Assembly (NCBI GenBank): GCA_021229015.1 | Contig: CM037780.1 | Span: 61,152,961-61,216,960, forward strand | Direction: 5' to 3' | DNA length: 64,000 nt | DNA from: Solen grandis | Lineage: Eukaryota > Mollusca > Bivalvia > Adapedonta > Solenidae | Part shown: in pieces, positions 58,641-64,000 of the stretch | How positions within the stretch are numbered: the first letter of the stretch is position 1 | Layout of the letters: each line of letters begins with the position of its first letter | Program-made: the position numbers and the translations under genes | Notes under the pieces: generated by a model | What the model was told of the DNA's origin: nothing | What the model saw: the letters and a program-made list of their open reading frames with translations, nothing else | The model's database searches: none

Positions 58641-59680
58641 TTTAGATCATCCATTTCCAGCATAAAACCAGCTAAAACATTATGAGAACACATTTTAAAT
58701 TATTATTCTCTTTTGATATCTTGTTGATTTTTTTCAGAATTCCTTTCAATTATATGACACACATAAATTTACTCACATAATATACTCAAGGACTTTAAAA
58801 AAGCCTCACCTTGGAACAAAGTGGAATATTTTATTTCATGTTTTCAAAACATTTTTAAATCATTTAGAGACATAAAGAGGCATATTTCAGAATTTAAATT
58901 TTTCACTAAAGAAAATACCAGTTTAATAAAAGGGTCACTCTATGGAAACAAATGACTTATAATATCAAAGTTTTTAATATGAGGCGTTTTTGAAAGCCAT
59001 CAAGTATACATGGAGTGGGTTCTATCAGACAGGAATAAAAGTAGAGTAACACAATATGTCTCATACACAAAGTGGCAGAGTGAAAAAGAAGTGTTGTTCT
59101 TTCTTTATTCTGACCTTACTCCAGGGATCATTTTGAAATGTCACTGCTTTTTCTCATATTGTGATAAAACAAACACATAGCCTGACACTCAGAAGCAAAG
59201 TCAAAGATGGCCCATTCAGGAAACCTGCAGGTTCCTATCAACTTCTGTTGACAACACAAGACAAACTTTCTCAGTTGTTAACTAAAACATCAGCAAAATG
59301 TGTTGTGAAGTATTTGGTAGCTGCAGGAAGTAATTATATAGGTTCTCCTCGAGGAAGTGACCCAGCCCTCATGACTTGCTTAGCAAATAATGTGTGCATC
59401 TTAGTAATAAGGAAATAAATGGCCTAACCAGAAGTACAGATATTCTGACACAGTCGATATGATTTATATTGTGAAGAGAGACCTAACACCATCTTCCTTC
59501 TCATATCACTGCTAGGACAGTTAGGGGTGGACATACATAATTCAGTTGGAGTCTAACATCATATTGCAGGTCAAAACATCAAAATAGCCTGCTCTGTTTC
59601 TATGTGGTTACAAATTAGACTTGAGGGCCTGGGATCCAAACCATCTTATACTTGCATCATAAGGTAATGTTCAGACCTTA
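58641..59680. other. Intron sequence without recognised features
   Basis: No P-loop exon, element ends or tandem repeats. The 85-codon + reading at 59161 has no supporting motif. Confidence 0.5.
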
Positions 59681-59912
59681 TTAACCCTTTCCCTCATATA
59701 GACTCATTTTGACGCACTCAATAGGTACCACATAAAGCCTGATCTGCAGAAAACCACAGTTAAACCTTACCAAATTTAATAACAAAATCCTTATTTCCAG
59801 ACCACTGAGGAGCAGCGAACAGCATAAAACCTGATCAGCCTGTGAGGCTGATCTGGTTTTATGCTGTTTGCATAGGTCTTTTCATGGTGTCCTCTATGAG
59901 GGAAAGGGTTAA
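59681..59912 (+). mobile_element. TTAA-flanked foldback MITE, copy 4
   Basis: Complete ends in TTAA. The central palindrome is shortened (CAGCCTGTGAGGCTGATC), so the hairpin loop has changed while the arms pair. Confidence 0.87.
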
Positions 59913-61721
59913 TTAAAATGGATCCACACTGTATCTGTAACATGCAAAGTCAGCAATTCAGATGAAACAGGCCTCATAATCATGCTTGCTTGAATGATGA
60001 CTACTAGTTCATCTGAAGGAATTACTGGGATGAGTTCACGCTTAATATCTCGATTCCATTACATTTAAAATATCACTTGAGAACATCCCCAATAGCCAAA
60101 CCCAGCAACCCATCTCAATCAAGAAACATTGTTCTTCCAACTTATATTCCAACCACACAAATTGACTCATAAGCCCAGAAGATATTCCAACTTTAGAACA
60201 AAGAGAAGTGTCTTTTTACAAGTGGCATTTTCTTTCTACTGTGGCCAATTCGGCTTCAAATATTGCTTCAAAACTCCCATTATACCAGATCCTCAGAAAA
60301 CACTCATGTTTTGAAATGGAGTTTTGAACACTCCATGTTTTGGAATGGAGTTTTGAGCAATCGTAACATGAAACATTGGACTACAATATGTCCTATGGTG
60401 TTGGATGGCCTAGCTTTACCACTCTTCATATCTCAATAATGATATCCTGGTTCAATACCAGTCATTTACATGTGGAAGCATGATGGTCATTTGTCCAAAT
60501 CACCCTTTTTTCTTTTGTGTAAGCCTGGACAACCACTGATCACATGATATCCATGTGTAGCTACTGGATTACCTGATTATCAAAGATAACCTGTCTGAAA
60601 TCAAAACACCAACAGATGAATCCACTTAGAACTTGATTGACATTAATCATATGACCATTCAATTTTCAGGAGACTTAGATTTAATCTGTATGTTAAGCCA
60701 ACTAATCTGATATCCCAACTGTTTAAGTTACAATAATCTATGTGAATCCTTCAACCAGGTGCTACCTTCTTCCACAGGGCACATGTCTAATGCAGTTCAT
60801 CATGCTTAATTGAAGAGTTTCAAAATACTAAACAAACACCCCCTTTCATATGTTTTAAAACCCTCCTGTTTTCACCGCTTTGTTTATCGTTCTCCCTAGT
60901 TAAACCTGAACAACCATGCAATAGCATCTGCACAGTAAACAAAATATTCACAATTATCGACAATTAGCTGCTATGAAGGAGGCTGTGTTTACTGATCTAA
61001 TTTCTTCCTTTTCACCTTTTCTGCAACCCCAGTGTAAACAGCTCCTGTTTCACTTCAACACTTTCACCAAAATCAAACAAATTCTCGACTCAGTAGGGCC
61101 TCAACACTGGTATGTCTTGGTCTCCCATGTGTTTCTTTTCAAGCTGGAACCTCCATCTCTCTAATGTAAGCAGAGAGAACACCATGACCACCGGTACAGT
61201 CAACTCTATAAAACTTCCCATAATTCAGTATCAGAAACCAATTAATACTTCGTTATAACGAGAATGCACTTTGGTCTGTGTTTTCTCCACATCAAGACAC
61301 AACTGCACGTTTTATGGCAAGGCTTGATTGACTTGGCACAACACAACATTATATATGTTGTCTGGGATTTGGAATAAAAATCAGTAATGATTACCTTCAG
61401 TTCAGTCGTAAAAATCTCACCATACATTTAAACCTCTGTGAAGTTGAGAATTTATTTTTGTAATACATAACTTTTTCCCCCCTTTTCTTCTCACAGTAGT
61501 GAAAAATAACAAATTTTGGAATTTCTGAACATAAAATATCAATTTTACATTACATCCTTTTTTTTGTAACTCAACAAAAATAGATTTTAATAAATAGTCA
61601 TTCATTTAGCTTTACAAGAGATTTTAGACCATTCTTGTCTTTACTACATATACAGTCTTGCTGTGCTGCTTTGTGTTGAGTTGCTGTCTATATAGTAATT
61701 CTGAGGTTGTAATCATGAAAC
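59913..61721. other. Intron sequence without recognised features
   Basis: A small repeat at 60308-60356 (GTTTTGAAATGGAGTTTTGA and its near copy). No upstream motor exon is seen. Confidence 0.45.
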
Positions 61722-62003
61722 TTTGTTTGTTTGTTCGATTTAACATCCCACAGACAGTATTTCAGTCATCTGGAGAAAATGTCTTACTTGAGACAAATAT
61801 AGTGCTGCTAATAACTGCAATCATCATTTTAAAGACATGTGGCATGATACCACACCCTGACACATTATCTTGACACAGGGTCAAACAGTTTAGGAACTAC
61901 CCTTATATGCTGAGCGTCAAGCAAGGGAGCTATAATAGTACCATTTTTATACAACTTTGGTATGTCACAGTCAGGGATCGAACCCACGACCTCCCATTCC
62001 CGT
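61722..62003 (-). mobile_element. SINE with B-box-like word
   Basis: TTTGTTTGTTCGATTTAACA tail on +, ACATGTGGCATGATACCACA in the body, and GGGATCGAACCCACG (reverse CGTGGGTTCGATCCC, a good B box). The A-box end is cut off. Confidence 0.75.
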
Positions 62004-62094
62004 GAAACATTTAGGTTAATTCTATATTATCCTTTTTCTGAAATATCAAACTCTCATACTTAACATGCGGACATTTTTAGCAAAAATATTTTAT

Positions 62095-62200
62095 GGAGGT
62101 TTCAGGTTCAAATCCCTTTGGGGGCGAGGATCTTTAAAGACCTATCCAGGTGCAAAGTACAAGTCCAACCCAGGAACAATGGGAAAGGATAGTATAAATT
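62095..62200 (+). mobile_element. SINE fragment, second family
   Basis: CAGGTTCAAATCCCTTTGGG (B-box word) and AGTCCAACCCAGGAACAATG match 13688 and 48598. Confidence 0.55.
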
Positions 62201-63079
62201 GTAAGAACTAATATTTCTGAATTGATGTTAAAAGAAACCAAAACTGAAGATGATTAATACCCCAGCATACTGCTTTGACACAGAAGAATGGATAATTTTT
62301 TACTATAAGATAAATTTCTGAAAGTCATATGGTAAATTTCTTATTTCTTGATGGTCTGTTTCTGCTTTCATACATTCCATTGAGCTGGGACTACCATTGA
62401 TTACATTTACATAGCAAAGAAAATCTATGCAGTTTTTTTTTCTTGCCACAAAACAGTTGATGATTCTGTCAAAACATTAAGTCTGTAATATCATCTGACC
62501 TTTGCTGGCTAATACAAATGCAGTCTAATGTTAAAGAATCTGACAAAACTATATCTCAGATCAAAGCCAAGAGCTGGCATACCAACTGGAAATACCACCT
62601 TCTCTCATCCAGGTATCAACACTGCTCCTAAAATGCTTCAACCTGGAAATCAATCTGGCTTAAAAAAGAATTCCAAACAGCCTTTGAAACATATTATTGA
62701 TTGAATTTGTTATGAAATATTGAAAAAAAAATCCATAAAAATGCTGTTAACATTCTTTGGAAAGTCTTCTTTTTTTTCAAAATCCTCTCACTTGATGTAG
62801 ATGTAGAGAAAAATGAAAGTCCTAAAAATTGTTTTAAAACAGTGAAGTGAGTGCATGTGTGAAGAGGAATGAGGTCACCAAAATGACAGCAAATGAAAAA
62901 TGTAGGTTTTATAATCATAAATACAGATTCAAAACCATTTTGACAGTATTGCCTGTGGTGAAGAAACCACCCATATTGAGTGAGCATTCATCTATAGAGG
63001 GTATTTGAAAATTCTTATTGAATGACCATCTGTGAACGAGCTGCTTTAAACCTGTAAGTGTAGCCATGAATAATGGGAC
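62201..63079. other. Sequence without recognised features
   Basis: AT-rich, with no exon or repeat structure found. Confidence 0.45.
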
Positions 63080-63321
63080 TTAACCCTTTCCCTCATATAG
63101 ACTCATTTTGACGCACTCAATAGGTACCACATAAAGCCTGATCTGCAGAAAGCCAAACTCAATCCTTACCAAATTTAATTGCAAAATCCTCGTTACCAGA
63201 CCAATGAGGAGCAGCGAACAGCATAAAATCTGATCAGCCTGCAAGTTACTCACAGGCTGATCTGGTTTTATGCTGATCGCACAGGTCTTTTCATGGTTTC
63301 CTCCATGAGGGAAAGGGTTAA
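63080..63321 (+). mobile_element. TTAA-flanked foldback MITE, copy 5
   Basis: Complete, with TTAA at both ends and a central palindrome TGATCAGCCTGCAAGTTACT / CACAGGCTGATC. A few more base changes than copies 3 and 4. Confidence 0.87.
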
Positions 63322-64000
63322 TATTTGTTTGCTTTACATACTGTGATATGAGCTTAATGGTTAATCAAAGTCCCGCACTAGTTCAGGAAATATGGTGTGG
63401 TAACAATCTGTAAGAATGACCTTGACCTATAAGAGGGACATTATCTCTAAAAAAACAGCATATCATTGAGGTTGACATTTATGTAAACCTTACACATGCG
63501 AAGGTAAGTCAGCACTGTTTGGGATTGGCAGAATTACAGATGGAAAGAGTTTTTCATGATGTATTTATCAGTCCATTTTGACCGTCAAATTATCAATATT
63601 GTTATAAAATATCTTAAGATTTATATATCAAGGGGTCAAATGGCTCCCATTCGATGGGCAGCCAAACAATATGTCTCCAGCGAAAGCAACATGTTTGTGA
63701 AATGGAAAGAGGTGGAATGATCAATAACCATAAAATATTACATTGTTCTATCACTAAAAAGCCTTATTTACAGCCAACAGAACCAACAACATACACCTAT
63801 AACATAGGGAGAAGTTTTGAAACTGCACACTTAAGCACTATGAAATACATTTATTGGTTGATGCAGGAGGGATCTGTGAAAAGGGATCAATATTCTAAAC
63901 ACAAATGTTCCTCCCGTTAAATCGCTAAATATATTCAATAGCACTCTCACAATCGTCCTATTATATGCTAGAAGCAACTGGTATCATTTTGTGGACAAAC
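63322..64000. other. Window edge, nothing recognised
   Basis: No motor exon or repeat. The 88-codon + reading near 63654 has no recognisable domain. Confidence 0.45.

Noticed and set aside
59161..59418. 85-codon + reading in intron
   Set aside because: No domain, no repeat-independent support, and length within chance for AT-rich DNA.
58166..64000. Upstream Myo9 motor exons with the P-loop (GESGSGKT)
   Set aside because: No minus-strand segment encoding the P-loop or the PVLEA-type end of the preceding exon was found; they should lie beyond 64000.

Overview
The window is a repeat-rich stretch of animal nuclear DNA, most likely from a bivalve mollusc, probably a heterodont clam or mussel. 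That rests on intron-rich gene structure, GT-AG splice sites, and many mobile elements built like the bivalve pearl/CvA group: a short head, tandem core repeats of about 110-180 bp, an ACGG microsatellite and an A-rich 3' end. The species cannot be fixed from sequence reading alone.

One protein-coding gene is visible. The minus strand carries 22 well-supported internal exons of an unconventional class IX myosin (Myo9), spread over 54 kb from 58165 down to 4350. They encode about 923 codons: the motor from switch I through switch II, relay, actin-binding region with a long class-IX loop-2 insert, SH1/SH2-like helices and converter, then four IQ motifs and the start of a Ser/Asp-rich tail. The P-loop and N-terminal RA domain should lie beyond 64000. 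The C1 and RhoGAP domains should lie beyond position 1. All exon phases join except in the second IQ exon (13472-13642), which carries one extra base in an A5 run. A 30- or 48-nt microexon near 47150 is possible.

Everything else is intron filled with repeats. Pearl-like (Helentron-like) elements lie at 985-2401, 6600-7636, 16851-20020 (with another nested at 17426-19262), 20095-21176, 22095-22470, 32552-33306, 35557-36786, 40703-41494, 42429-43310, 49063-50103 and 51356-51819, plus fragments. Every one is in + orientation, antisense to the gene. TTAA-flanked foldback MITEs lie at 256-485, 29201-29415, 31865-31944 (partial), 54237-54478, 59681-59912 and 63080-63321. tRNA-derived SINEs of one family all run in the gene's sense direction. 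Minisatellites occupy 5109-5580, 8108-8640, 14193-15640, 26145-26815, 41570-42300, 46500-46735, 56740-57580 and 58230-58640. One 100-bp assembly gap is at 43389-43488.

The strongest candidate for something little described is the shared architecture of the pearl-like families. Behind an ACAAGA-type start, each keeps a short hairpin followed by a 10-14 nt block that is the reverse complement of a block near its own 3' end. The primary sequence of both parts differs from family to family.
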